Below, piece after piece: positions 11,190 to 22,179 of a DNA stretch of 64,000 nucleotides. Numbering within the stretch: position 1 is the first letter of the stretch; every line of letters starts with the position of its first letter. Location of the stretch: positions 97,770,144-97,834,143 of the forward strand of contig NC_133326.1 of NCBI RefSeq assembly GCF_042186555.1, written 5' to 3'. A program made the translations under genes and the position numbers. The notes under the pieces were generated by a model. That model worked only from the letters and a program-made list of their open reading frames with translations. It was not told the origin of the DNA and ran no database searches. This stretch comes from Aquarana catesbeiana. Its lineage: Eukaryota > Chordata > Amphibia > Anura > Ranidae.

Positions 11190-14100
11190 TTAGGCTCCTT
11201 TCACACTAGGCATAGTGAAAATGAGCATTCCCACTCCATCCCATTCCATGTTTTTTTTTTTTTTAATGAGGGGGTGGGGGTTGCAAATTACACTTTCACC
11301 TGTGTAGAGAAAAATCCTTGCACCAGCCCTGCAACCCAGCGCAGGGCCTGCAGTCCTTTTAAGGTACGCTAAATTCATATTTTTAGAGTGACATTTGTTT
11401 TATTATTCTAAGCATATTTTATGGGTACAAGAATGCTTTTGTTTTGTGTAACCATGTCCCTTTAAGCCCCTCCCACTCTTAAAGCAATTTGGTCACACCC
11501 ACTGTTCACCTTGGCATGAACTGAGTCTTTGTCCCAGGTGAGAGAGAGTCTGGCTTCGCCACTGTGTCCAAGACCCACTAGGGAAGAAAGGGGACACGTG
11601 AGGTCATGAGACAAGACTTAAGACCCATGGAAAGAAGTGTCTATATAACATTTTTTTTTTCAAATAAAAAGTGTGGGAAGTGCTTTGGGGTGGGTGGTTG
11701 CCATATTATTCAGCTTTAATATTGGTAGCGCATGTTAGAATCACTTTAATTTGCCCCTATAAAAATCTCTTTACACTAGGGACCATTGTAGGTAAATTTA
11801 TTGATGCCAGGCAATCTGAATGGGTCACTTCATGGTCTGCTGGGACAAGCATATCTACTTTGAGACTCAGTGCCCACTTCATCAACTGATGCTGTGCTTA
11901 ACATGTAAAGGAGGCTTAATCTGGTGGATCAATATGTAATCAATGTGCAAAAAAGTAGTCTGTGCTTTGAAAACCTTGAACCAGCATTTAGTATGTTCTT
12001 TTACTGAAAATGGAAAACAGTTGTATAGTGAGTAATTATTTAAAAATCACAATTTAGACACAGACTGGGCAGTGTCCCCTGGCCTCATAGCCCTTTCAAG
12101 AATCATATTAATGCTTATATACCGGGTGATTTGGCCACTTTGTATACAATAGAAGCTAAAAATAAAGTGGGTAAATACACAACCCTTAGACAAATTAAAA
12201 ACATTAATATGTATGTTTTATCACAGTTCAAATTACTAAGTAAACTTTTTTGGCTCTATTAAGGTAAACCTGGACTGAAAGGAGTTATATGGCTGTTATA
12301 CGGCTGTTTTTGGCTTTAATATTTAGGGCAAGCATTCAGCAACTTAAGTCAGAAATTTTGATTTGAGTACTTCCTCTGGGTAATAGATTAAAATACTGAA
12401 GCAATTAAGCCAGCATTACAACCAGGCAACTTTAAAATGAACTGTAAAGCTGGGTACACACAGATTGAATTTGATTTGTGTGTGGCCCTCCCTGTCCGAT
12501 AGAAGCCGATCATTATATCAGCTTCTATTAAATGGGGCTACTGGAAAACCTGTATTCAATCAGCTGTTGCAGTCAATGGCTACAGTGCTGATCAGAGTAT
12601 TCTGAGAATGGAGGAGTCCCCTTTCTCAGAAAACATTGTCCTGGCAGGGAGATTCCTAAATCCATATCATTTAGCCCATTAGTGTGTACTGAGCTGAATG
12701 AAGACCTTCTGTTTTGATGCACCTGGAATGTATTTTTCTGAATTAAAGAAGAATGATCATTAAAATTTTTATTCAAAAGCTCTGTCCCCCATGGGACAAA
12801 GTACAAATAGTACTTTGTTCCAGGTTTCTAACCCTAGAAAGCACTTTGAGGAGACGGCTGGTTTGTAGCTGCAGCTTCTTTTGGATGTGGACACTTGACC
12901 AAGACAAGCAACGGCAGGAGGAATGCAGAGGCTGATATATCCCCCCTCCCTCTGCATTCCTCTTGTCATTGCTTCTCCTGGGAAAGTGCTCACACCTGAG
13001 ACAAACTGCAGCAATGAATCAACTGTCTCCTTTAACACTGTTGTTGGATCAGCTGTGGCAGGGGAGGGGGACAGGTAAGTACTCATAAAGTGCAAATAGT
13101 GCAGCGCTAATAAGAAAAGTTGAAATAATGATGAGCATGCAAGATTCCAAATGAAATGAAGATGTGCCTTTAAGAGAATGGACTCTGTGAGAAAATGTGT
13201 AAGCTCCACCATAGACAATCTTAGCCGATCACCTCAACGTCAGGACCCCTAAATTAACAAAGGGTCACATAGGCTTTCCTGTAACATGCACAAGCACAGT
13301 CTCAGAGGGTCTCCTGGTGTTAATCACATAATACAGCCAAACTTGTTCACACACGGATATCCCATCAGAATAGCTTTAGCCATATAGTAGGTGTGATGGT
13401 CAGGAATCCACAAACTGTTGGCTATATAGTACACATTCCCTCTGCTGTCCTTTACTATTGTTAAAAAGCACTTGGAAACATGGGATAAAAAGCTACATGC
13501 ACTTTGTTCCTTAGGGTGCAGAACTATAAAATACAAATTCTAATTATAAATCTTCTCAAAACTGAAAGTTTGGTTGGGTTCTAAGTAATATCAGTATGTA
13601 CTCCAGAAGTAGTATAGCCCTCGTTAGAGAGAATCGATTTTTTCTATGTTCAGATACTGAAGTCTACACTCCTTATCATATCACAGAGTTTGTGTACATT
13701 TACTACAACAGACCTGCATGTATCCATGTGTACCATCAACGTATAATAATGATATAACAATATAAGTGGATTTTTTTTTTTGAGAGTATGTGTTAAGGAT
13801 AGATTATTTTTTACTATATGCACTTTTATATGTGAGCATTGACAGCGCAACACTTTATTTTTTCTAACAATACAAGTGGGTCTTTAACTTTACCATTCTA
13901 ACCTATAGGACAGATTTATAAGGCAGTGAAAGTGACTTTCACAAAACTTTCACTGGTGATGAATCAATCAGTGTCATTTAAAACACATGCACCAGGAAGA
14001 CACATCCGCAGTGAATGTTTGGTGAATGTCACATTCACTGCTTTATCATTCTACCCCTATATTACAATATAATTCAGTCTCTGAAAAAAATAAGTGTGAG

Positions 14101-14530
14101 TGAGTGTGCCAATGATTAAAGATTCCCACTCTCGGTCTCTGTACAGATACTGAAGAACAAGCATTTGGCTGACATTTCTGACATGGACATTTGAAGATGT
14201 GTTTGATCTTGTGCTCTGAAATTATTGATTGATGTTATGTCCCTATTTACTTCTTGCTTGTTTACTTGTTAGAACTACTGGTGTCATTTTTATATTACCA
14301 TTTTCTACTAAGCAAAAGTGACACTAATAGACCGAAGATTACTGAAAATGTTGGAATTTATTTGAAACCTCTCAGTGTGTCATGTAGAAGATTAATCTAT
14401 GTTGTATGACAAAAATTATAAGAATAATTTAGTGTTTTTAATTTACCTATAATCAAAAGGTGACAGGTTAATATTCTATAATATTTTATAGTTTTTGTTT
14501 TTTGTTTTTCGCAGGCACTCAGTAAGTTCT
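11190..14530. other. No gene seen; several old repeat ends
   Basis: The motif ttaggctcctttcacactagg near 11191 looks like the end of a MITE related to those at 49306 and 62260. Stretches with gtgcagcgctaat (13098) and gacagcgcaacac (13841) resemble the GCGCTA ends seen at 7050 and 7930. I cannot close any of these into complete elements, and there is no recognisable coding sequence. Confidence 0.4.
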
Positions 14531-14548
14531 GCTTATGTACAGGAACAT

Positions 14549-15210
14549 CTACATGGGGTTTCCTTTTACAGACGGGACTTAAAAGGCATGGACTCGTGGA
14601 ATGAACAATATTAAAAATATAAATTTTATTAAGTACTATACAAAAAGAACTATACAAAAACATATAAAATTGTTACATACATATAGAAAATTCTATACAA
14701 AACAGCTCTCAAATGCAAAGTGTTCCTAGAAGAATCATAGAGAACTTTATAAAGAGACACATCTCCTTCTTCAGGGATATTCAGATATACATTTAATTTA
14801 AATGTAGAAATATGCCCAAAAGTAGCAGCTGAGAACGATGGATCAATAGAGGATGGCTCAACTGGCCAAGCAAAACAAGTGAATAAAAACAAGAAAGTTG
14901 GACAGAGAAGAGCTTCCTGATAGCTGGGGGGAGAGGGGGTGCGGGCACAGCGATCCCCCAAGCGCAGCCCGGGACCACGGCAGCAGGAGGCTCAGCGGGG
15001 TACTGTGGATGTAAAGACGAAGGCAAATTAGAATCAGTGAACTCCTATTAGAAAGCATTCGGGTTGTAAACCCCAAATAGTAAAAGATGTCAGGAGATGG
15101 ATGCTGGAATTATAGATGCAGTGGCTGATTAGGAATGTCAAAGACAGCCCATAAAGGTTTATCCCAAAGAGAGCACAATCTAGAGTGCTAGATAACACTG
15201 ATGTATAGCC
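14549..15210 (-). repeat. Left (3') terminal repeat of the Penelope-like element
   Basis: This arm is the reverse complement of 17915-18608 over its whole length, apart from a deletion of about 45-50 bp near 14745-14755 that removes the second half of the ribozyme-like motif. On the minus strand (the sense of the reverse transcriptase) it carries CCTGAAGAAGGAGATGTGTC, then an aataaaatttata block near 14625 that could serve as a polyadenylation signal. The end of the reverse-transcriptase frame runs a few codons into this arm. Confidence 0.88.
14754..14774 (-). ncRNA. Half of a hammerhead-ribozyme-like motif
   Basis: On the minus strand the sequence is CTGAAGAAGGAGATGTGTCTC: a hammerhead-type CUGANGA box followed by a perfect short stem (GGAGA pairing with TCTC(C) around TGTG). 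The GAAA box and cleavage site that should follow are missing because of the deletion in this arm, so this copy cannot be active. The assignment rests on the known presence of hammerhead motifs in Penelope-like terminal repeats and on comparison with the other arm. Confidence 0.5.
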
Positions 15211-16445
15211 TTGTCCAAGCCCACAGCACTTTTTCTTTTTTGGACAATCTTGCAGATCTCATTATGTTGGTTGGAATAAGGTATTATTAATTGGGTCGTG
15301 TTATCATGTTGACCATTGCTTCTAGATTTTTGAGAATATAAGAGTTCATATCTGGTTTTTGCCAAGGATTTTTTGTAGACCCTTTTGAGGCATGTTTTAG
15401 AGTATCCTCTTTCCAATAGTCTATACTGTAGTTTTTTGGCTTCAATTTGAAAAGCTTTATCGTCAGAACAATTTCTTCTAGTACGTAAGTTTTGACTGAA
15501 TTGTATAGATGTTATAAGTGGATGTGGGTGGAAACTGGAGGCATGGAGTATAGAGTTTCCTGATGTCTATTTCCTGAAGAGACGAGTCTGGATGGCACCC
15601 CCCTTCCCACGAAGGATGGTGACATCCAGAAAGGTCACCTCATTCAGATGATATGACATGGTGAAAGTTAAATTGAATGAATTTTTATTAAGCCTAGCCA
15701 AAAAAGCAGGCAATGCCTCTGTTGGACCATCCCAGATTAGGAATATATCATTGATGTATCTTACCCACATCATAATGTGGTCAGTATACATCGATAATTG
15801 GTCATCTGCCATCAGAGATCGCTCCCACTTCCCCGGGTACAGATTGGCGTATGATGGGGCACAGCATGTCCCCATTGCAACACCATGTACCTGGAGGTAG
15901 TGGGAGCCATGGAAGGAAAAAATATTGTGATTGAGGATGAAGTCCAAGGACTGGATGACAAACTCACTGTAAGGCCAGTCGTCCTCAATTTGTTGGGATA
16001 AAATATGACGGATGGCAGCCAGACCTAACGAGTACGGGATGGAACTGTAAAGTGCCTCAACGTCAATAGTTACTAACGTTGAGTGCTCAGAGAGGGATAA
16101 CCCATCTTGAATCTTGAGAAAATGAATCGTATCCTTCACATAGGAAGGAAGGCTGATCACAAAAGGCCTGAGATGTTCATCAATTAATAAACTGAGTCTT
16201 TCTGAGATGGAGCCATTTCCCAAGATGATTGGACGGCCCAGGGGATTAGTTCTGTCTTTGTGAATTTTGGGGAGTGCGTAAAACGTTCGGATTTTCGGAT
16301 GTTCTGTACGTATGTATTTCCAAGTGGTAGCTGTTATAATACCCCTTCTACCTGCAGTGTCCACCAAGTCATAGAATTTGGCATTAAATTTGTCAGTCAT
16401 ATGGATAGAGATGGAACGATAGCAATTCTCATTCACATGCAAAAA
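15180..16445 (-). pseudogene. Penelope-like reverse transcriptase domain, inactivated
   Basis: The product would be the reverse transcriptase of a Penelope-like element. In order it shows FYALPKIHK, then LVTIDVEALYSSIP (the first catalytic Asp region), GVAMGTCCAPSYANLY, and the catalytic box, which reads RYINDIFLIW. Family members have two adjacent aspartates in this box; here the first is Asn (codon at 15750-15752), explained by a single G-to-A change. The frame from 16442 runs about 420 codons and is broken once, by a TAG at 15567-15569, with recognisable connector sequence after it (SILHASSFHP, then GYSKTCLKRVYKKSL). It ends at 15180 in the terminal repeat without a GIY-YIG domain. It joins the upstream frame by a one-base shift near 16430-16445. 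Confidence 0.92.
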
Positions 16446-17924
16446 TATATTGATCGTTATCCATAATGACCGTATCGCCGCCTTTATTGGATGGCTTGAT
16501 CACTAATGAGTGATTTTGAGATAGATCTTTCGATGCCTGTTTTTCCAAAGGCGTCAAGTTCTCATTTGTATTGGCCTTCAAAGACAGATTATTGAGCTCT
16601 CGGGATACTAATTTCAAAAAAGTTGCTGCACTAGGATTGGAACTAGGTGCTGGAAACTGATCTGACTTATTTTTAAGAACAGATGAGGGTTTAACTGACT
16701 TCTCATTCGATTTTGTTTCGACATCGATCAATAATTGCTCAATGTCGACACAATCAATAAGATCTGATTGCTCATTTTCCTCCAAAAGGCAAATGAGCTG
16801 TTGAATGGCTTTGTCTTCCTCATTGGTACGCTGTGTCTCAGAAGTTGTGTTATACATATTTTTTAGAAGGATTTTTCTTATGAATAGATTGAGGTCCTTA
16901 ACCACATCGAACTTATGAAGGTTTTCATTGGGACAAAATCCCAACCCCTTCATGAGAACATTGGTTTCGTGTGCACTCAGGTCATGTGAAGATAAATTAA
17001 CTATATTCATAGAGGTATTGGGATGTACAGATCCATCCATCCATAGTCCCGTCTACGTAGTGGTCAGCACATTGGATGTTGTGTTTCCCTTGGTCGTGTT
17101 TGGGGCCAGGCGGTTTGGAAAAGGAGAAAAAAATCAGCGCATAGGGTGTTGATGCATTGTCTCTCCGATCTAGTGAGTGTCTAGAGTTGATACGATCATG
17201 AGCATCATCAAGGGAAGAGATAGAGGATAGTTCCACAGCCACACCCACATGTGAATTACCTGCCACCAAGGAATTTGAAAAGCCAGAAACCTGTGAGCTT
17301 TCTGTTGGGTGCATATTCTGTTCTCACATAGATTTTTTAGTCGATTGTTCATGTGGTTCTTCATGATGTCTCTGTCTTTTACCGCGTCCCGTCCCTTTTT
17401 GTCTGAAAGAGAACTAGTGCTGAAAGAGTGATGTGTTAGAGGAAGATTGGGAAACATTATTGCAGTGTCTTCTAACTGGGTTGGAATAAGTTGGGGTTTG
17501 AGATTGATGGGTGTGCCATTTATAAGCCCTACCTTCTCTGAAGGCATTTCTATCTCTTAATAGCTTTTTTTCTTTCTTTATCAGAATCCCTTTGAATTGA
17601 ATTTCTCTAGACGTTATATCATAGTTTTTTCCCGCTCCTTATAGGATGCTTGATTTTGTTTTGTCTAGATTACTCATTTGTATCCTATATACCTCTATAA
17701 GATGTTGCATCAGCTCTCTAGGCATTTAAAGTCTTCTCCCACTTAGACTTGAAATCCACATCATTTATCTCAAAGGTGGGAAAAATTTGAATTCGAAGCC
17801 CAAATGGATTAATATTTTCTCTTATGTAATTTTCAAATGATTGTATATGCCAGTGGAGTGACGATTTTTTCTCCAATACTTTGTTCAACCGGAAAAACAG
17901 AGGAGATAGATCTGGGCTATACAT
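16429..17924 (-). pseudogene. Penelope-like element N-terminal region, frameshifted
   Basis: This is the upstream part of the same protein. The frame at 16429-17040 ends with SLVIKPSNKGGDTVIM, the conserved block that precedes the reverse transcriptase core in Penelope-like proteins. Farther upstream, 17718-17924 carries NPFGLRIQIFPTF and a lysine-rich WEKTLNA block; directly after it, in a shifted frame, comes ELMQHLIEVYRIQMSNLDK. This matches the order of the N-terminal region in vertebrate members as I know it. Several frameshifts and stops (for example near 17718, 17640 and 17040) break it. Confidence 0.8.
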
Positions 17925-18608
17925 CAGTGTTATCTAGCACTCTAGATTGTGCTCTCCTTGGAATAAACCTTTATGGGCTGTCTTTGACATTCCTAATCAG
18001 CCACTGCATCTATAATTCCAGCATCCATCTCCTGACATCTTTTACTATCTGGAGTTTACAACCCGAACGCTTTATAATAGGAGTTCACTGATTCTTATTT
18101 GCCTTCGTCTTTATGTCCACAGCCTCCTGCTGCCGTGGCCCCGGGCTGCGCTTGGGGGATCGCCACGCCCGCATCCCCACTCCCCCCAGCTATCAGGAAG
18201 CTCTTCTCTGTCCAACTTTCTTGTTTTTATTCACTTGTTTTGCTTGGCCAGTTGGGCCATCCTCTATTGATCCATCATTCTCAGCTGCTACTTTTGGGCA
18301 TATTTCTGCATTTAAATTAAATGCATATCTGAATATCCCTGAAGAAGATGTGTCTCCGTAATGCGTAGGAAACATTTATGCATTTTTTTCATGCCTATAC
18401 TTATGAAGTTCTCTATGATTCTTCTAGGAACACTTTGCATTTGAGAGCTGTTTTGTATAGAATTTTCTATATGTATGTAACAATTTTATATGTTTTTGTA
18501 TAGTTCTTTTTGTATAGTACTTAATAAAATTTATATTTTTAATATTGTTCATTCCACGAGTCCATGCCTTTAAAGTCCCGTCTGTAAGGGGAAACCCAAT
18601 GTAGATTT
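17915..18608 (+). repeat. Right (5') terminal repeat of the Penelope-like element
   Basis: Inverted partner of 14549-15210. It is the longer arm and retains the ccgtaatgcgtagg segment lost from the other. The open frames on the plus strand over it (for example the Ser/Pro/Leu-rich peptides starting at 18099 and 18113) recur in the other arm only because of the duplication, and I do not regard them as genes. Confidence 0.88.
18338..18369 (+). ncRNA. Degenerate hammerhead-ribozyme-like motif
   Basis: Sequence: CCTGAAGA, then agatgtgtctcc, then gtaatgcgtagg. It follows the minimal hammerhead plan CUGANGA - stem II - GAAA - very short stem III - cleavage site - stem I, where many Penelope-like copies read GAAACGCGTCGG. 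Here the GAAA box has become GTAA and the cleavage-site C has become A, and stem II has lost two bases compared with the left arm. I read it as a dead ribozyme. It lies in antisense relative to the reverse transcriptase because this arm is inverted. Confidence 0.5.
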
Positions 18609-18682
18609 AATTTGGGATGTCGGCTGGCCCTTTCAGCAGATTTTTTGATCAACCTCCATTCCCTTGATATGTACAGGAACAT

Positions 18683-19195
18683 AAAAAGTAATATTTAACC
18701 TTGAGATTGATTTCAAATTTGCAGCAGCACCCAGCAATAAAGTTGATTATATTGTTGCATTTGGTCTGTGGTAAACTGCCAGCATACTATGAAAAATGTG
18801 ATAAATAATTGGATGGCAAGTAAAATATGTAACTGTCTGGTATATGGAAAGCACATTATTACTGTTGTTCCCACCCTGGATGTTGAAGTGAGCAACAATC
18901 CTAGTCAAAGTCAAAGGGTATTAGGAATGCATTTGAATTCCACCCCCATTCAACAACATTCCCATCAATTATTGTGTATCAATGAAATAACATTATCATG
19001 CTATAGCAGATGTGCACACAACTTTGTTTATTAAGATCTGCTCACATAGGTTCATTTTACGGGCCTCACCAAAATAATGCACATGAAATGTGTAGTATGG
19101 TAGAGTAGAAATGGTGTGTAGTAAAACTGATAACAATCAATTACATATGCAGTACTAGAAATGTGAGAACAAGTCTGCAAATCTACATTGGGTTT
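18683..19195. other. No gene seen
   Basis: AT-rich DNA to the right of the Penelope-like insertion. Open frames are short and featureless. Confidence 0.5.
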
Positions 19196-19199
19196 GAAA

Positions 19200-19840
19200 A
19201 GGAATAATGTGGAAGCATAGAAGAATAATGACCAAGTGGTCCATTGAGTCTGCCCTGTTTATGTATTTGTTTATTTTTTCCTTTTTTGTCAGAGGATAAA
19301 TTTACTTTGTCCCGATCATGTGTGAATCCCCTTACTGTTGACTGACCTACTAACTCTGCCGAAAGTCTATTCCAAACATTATTATTATGAGTATTATTAT
19401 TTTACAGGATTTATATAGCGCCAACAGTTTGCGCAGCACTTTACAACATTAGGGCAGACAGTACAGTTACAATACAATTCAATACAGGAGGAAACAGAGG
19501 GCCCTGCTCATTAGAGCTTACAATCTAAGAGGAAGGGTCAACTAGTTGTACAATAATACTTTCTAAGGTTAGTTTTGAACTTTACTCCTGCTAGTTTTGG
19601 GTCATGACCCCATTGTTCCCGATCTTAGCTTCATATTGAAAAAAAATACCTCACACCCTTCCAGTTAAAGGTTTCATTGTCATGTCTCCCCTTTTCATGA
19701 TTTCATCAAGATTGTATTTATGAGGTTTCCAAAGTCTCTCCTGATATTTTTTCTCTCTCAGACCTTTTAACATTTTGTTGCCCATCTCTGGACTCATTCC
19801 TATCTCATAGGAATTTTCAAGGGTGATCGTGCTAGTGAAA
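19200..19840 (-). pseudogene. 3' fragment of a CR1-like LINE (antisense)
   Basis: On the minus strand the left part reads VWNRLSAELVGQSTVRGF, the C-terminal motif of CR1/L2-type reverse-transcriptase proteins (compare WNSLPQAVVSAGSIDSF in the CR1 copy at 44933-46714). The right part (19651-19845) keeps a weak MLKGLREKKYQERL trace of the RRATKLIKGL...YEERL block. The copy is interrupted by a SINE at 19383-19560 and has many stops. Only the 3' end of the element is present, which is usual for LINE copies. Confidence 0.75.
19383..19560 (-). repeat. SINE copy nested in the LINE fragment
   Basis: It begins with an ATT-rich stretch, the probable 3' tail read in antisense, then tttatatagcgccaacagtttgcgcagcac and ccctgctcattagagcttacaatctaag. 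The same order (ATTT-rich tail, cacagcactttacat, ccctgccctcaaggaacttacaatctaag) occurs at 56732-57026, so both belong to one family. It splits the LINE motif, so it is the younger insertion. Confidence 0.7.
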
Positions 19841-19919
19841 GCCAATTTCTGATTAGATGCTTAAGGTTCATTTTACGTGTGGACTCCTTGTACAATATTA
19901 TAGCAGTGCATTACAGTTT

Positions 19920-20160
19920 GTGTACAGGCATACCCCACTTTTAAGTACACAATGGAGTTTATTTACTAAAGCTGGAAAGTTCAAAATCAGGCTCACTTCT
20001 GCATAGAAACCAGCTTCCAGGTTTTATTACCAAAGCTTAATTGAACAAGCTGGGGTTAGAAGCTCATTGGTTTCTATGCAGAAGTGAGTCTGATTTTGCA
20101 CCTTCCAGCTTTAGTAAATAAACCCCATTGTGTACTTAAAAGTGGGGTATGCCTGTACAC
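19920..20160. mobile_element. ~240-bp near-perfect palindromic MITE
   Basis: The left arm (19920-20016) starts gtgtacaggcatacccca and runs through tttatttactaaagctgga; the right arm (20060-20160) is its near-perfect reverse complement. The centre is about 45 bp containing aagcttaattgaacaagct. No open frame and no transposase. A degraded relative is at 1308-1425. It would fold into a stem of roughly 100 bp. Confidence 0.88.
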
Positions 20161-22175
20161 AATATTTTGCAAAAGAAAGCAGTAAATTTTAAAACATCAG
20201 CTAAAATCAATGCCATAATCGAATATCTGAATATATAAATATGTATATAGACTGCAGTGCCAAAAATGTGAATGAGAATTACTAAACTGTTTGCCACATG
20301 TAAAAGTTCACAAAATGAATAAATAAACTACACTTGAAAATACAACTAATGTCTAATGTATCAATAAGTCCCATTCAAATAATAGTTGCTTAAAAAACAA
20401 AAAGTAGGTGAACGGGTGTTGGTGCCATTAGTGACAGATAAACACATGATCACTTTCAAGTGCTCCAGGTGACCCCACATGGATGTACATTCACCACAAC
20501 AGATGGACTTTCTGATACTAGATAGGTCTCACTGTGATTTTTGTGATTGGACTCACTGTGTGTCTTGTCACCAACTTATACTTGTACCACCAATGTACCA
20601 GGATGTGATTCCATACAATGCCATACACCGCCACTCAAAAAACAATATCAGGAAAAAAGGTTATTTGCGCAAAGCAGCGGACTTTATTAAAACCATGTAA
20701 AACCCTACAATTACACTGCAACCACATGTATGTGTGCCTATGGACCAGCACGAGGCACATACAGTGCTTTTTGTTAAGATGGCCGCCACCGCCCCAAGAC
20801 CGGAAGCCAACTTGCACTCTAGGGATGGGACGTGACGTATCGGCTAAGGAAGATCGCCTCAACTACAGTAGTTTTGTCTATGATTAGATGTCTTTCATTG
20901 TTATTTATAAACATCTGAATATGTCTCTGACTGGTATAAAAAAAAAAAAAAAAATGAATGTACATTAATTAAAGTTATTTGTGTCCTTTTGATCATGATT
21001 GACATCATTCATTATACCAGCTCATTAAATGTATTACCTCTGCAACAATAATTGAGCTAATGCAAGAGCTTGTTAGTAATTGATAGGCTTATTAAATTAT
21101 TTGCTTTATGTTTTGACTTTTTTTTAAAGCAAATCTGTCATATAAAACTGAAATCCAAAGCTAAAGTTCCACCCTGTGCTATCAACCCCCACTGCCACTG
21201 AGATCCCTGTCACCACTCAAAATCTCATTTTTTATGGTTACTATGGAAATTGTGACTCACCCATGTCTTTTTGCAGTGCAGAACTTGGGAGATAACTGGT
21301 CAAATATCAAGCCCTTCTCTGTCACTTGGGGGGTGGAGGTTGAGTTTCTGATAATACTGGGCATTGTTGGAAGTTTCTAATGATTTTGAAGGGTGGCAGT
21401 ATGGATGGCAGTGTATCTGGACTAAAGGTGAATTTAAGCACCAAAGGTCACTTAGCACAAGGCGAGAGGACAGGTTTGGTTTTTAGTTTATATGACATGC
21501 CAGCTTTAAAAGAGAAGTTTGGGTTTCACTAAAAAAAAAAATATATATACTCACCTAGGTGGATGCAGCATCGATCCAATGCTGCATCTGTCCCCCACTC
21601 GCTCTAAGATTGAGAACTGAGCAATCAAACACAGCTGATTGCTTAGTTCTTGGTCTTCAGGCTGCAGAGAGTTGGTTACTGTAAGTCACTGTCTCCGCTT
21701 CACCACTCCAGTGCTCACTAGAGCGCTAGGCTGTGGAGGGGCTGGGAGCGGTTAACTCAGTCTCCCAGCAGCTCACTGAGAGGCTGAGCCAGCTGCTGGT
21801 CCAGGCATCTGGGTGGATCATGACCTATGTTAGGGTCTTTTCAGAGCCTGGACCAGCTCTGTAAAGTCAGCTGACAGTGGGCTGACATCACAGGAAAATG
21901 GGTCACAGGAGTGCAGAAGGAAATGCACAGCAAAAGCTTTGGAAATACCTCTCCTTTAAATGACAAATAGACAACCAGTATGTAACGCTTTTAAATAGGA
22001 ACATTTTTTTTTATAGCAGAAACAATTTTTACAGATACCTGGCCTGTACACCCTGTACACTACAGCATATTTACATCATCTGGAGATACTGCATGGTAAT
22101 GCATTGGGACAGATTTACAAAAGGATTTGAGAGTTTGCACACATAAAAATATGTGACAATTCACCTCAATTTTTG
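20160..22175. other. No gene seen; possible old repeat at 21500-21960
   Basis: The 21500-21960 stretch starts with ttaaaagagaagtttgggttt and ends ctctcctttaaatg, giving inverted AAAGAGAAG-like ends typical of the MITEs in this window. Its GC-rich centre holds several cagct-type short palindromes. The rest is anonymous. Confidence 0.4.
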
Positions 22176-22179
22176 CATA

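Larger units (their letters stand above)
14549..18667 (-). mobile_element. Penelope-like retroelement with inverted terminal repeats
   Basis: The block is bounded by a perfect 15-bp direct repeat, TATGTACAGGAACAT, at 14534-14548 and 18668-18682, which I read as a target-site duplication. Inside are two long terminal repeats in inverted orientation (14549-15210 and 17915-18608), and between them a minus-strand Penelope-type reverse-transcriptase gene. About 59 bp at the right end (18609-18667) have no partner at the left, like the one-sided extension described for Penelope elements. Direct or inverted terminal repeats, hammerhead ribozymes and variable target duplications are known for this class. 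No GIY-YIG endonuclease region is visible. Confidence 0.9.

Noticed and set aside
18099..18361. Pro/Ser/Leu-rich frames that recur at 14793-15076
   Set aside because: They sit in the terminal repeats of the Penelope-like element, so the apparent conservation is due to duplication.
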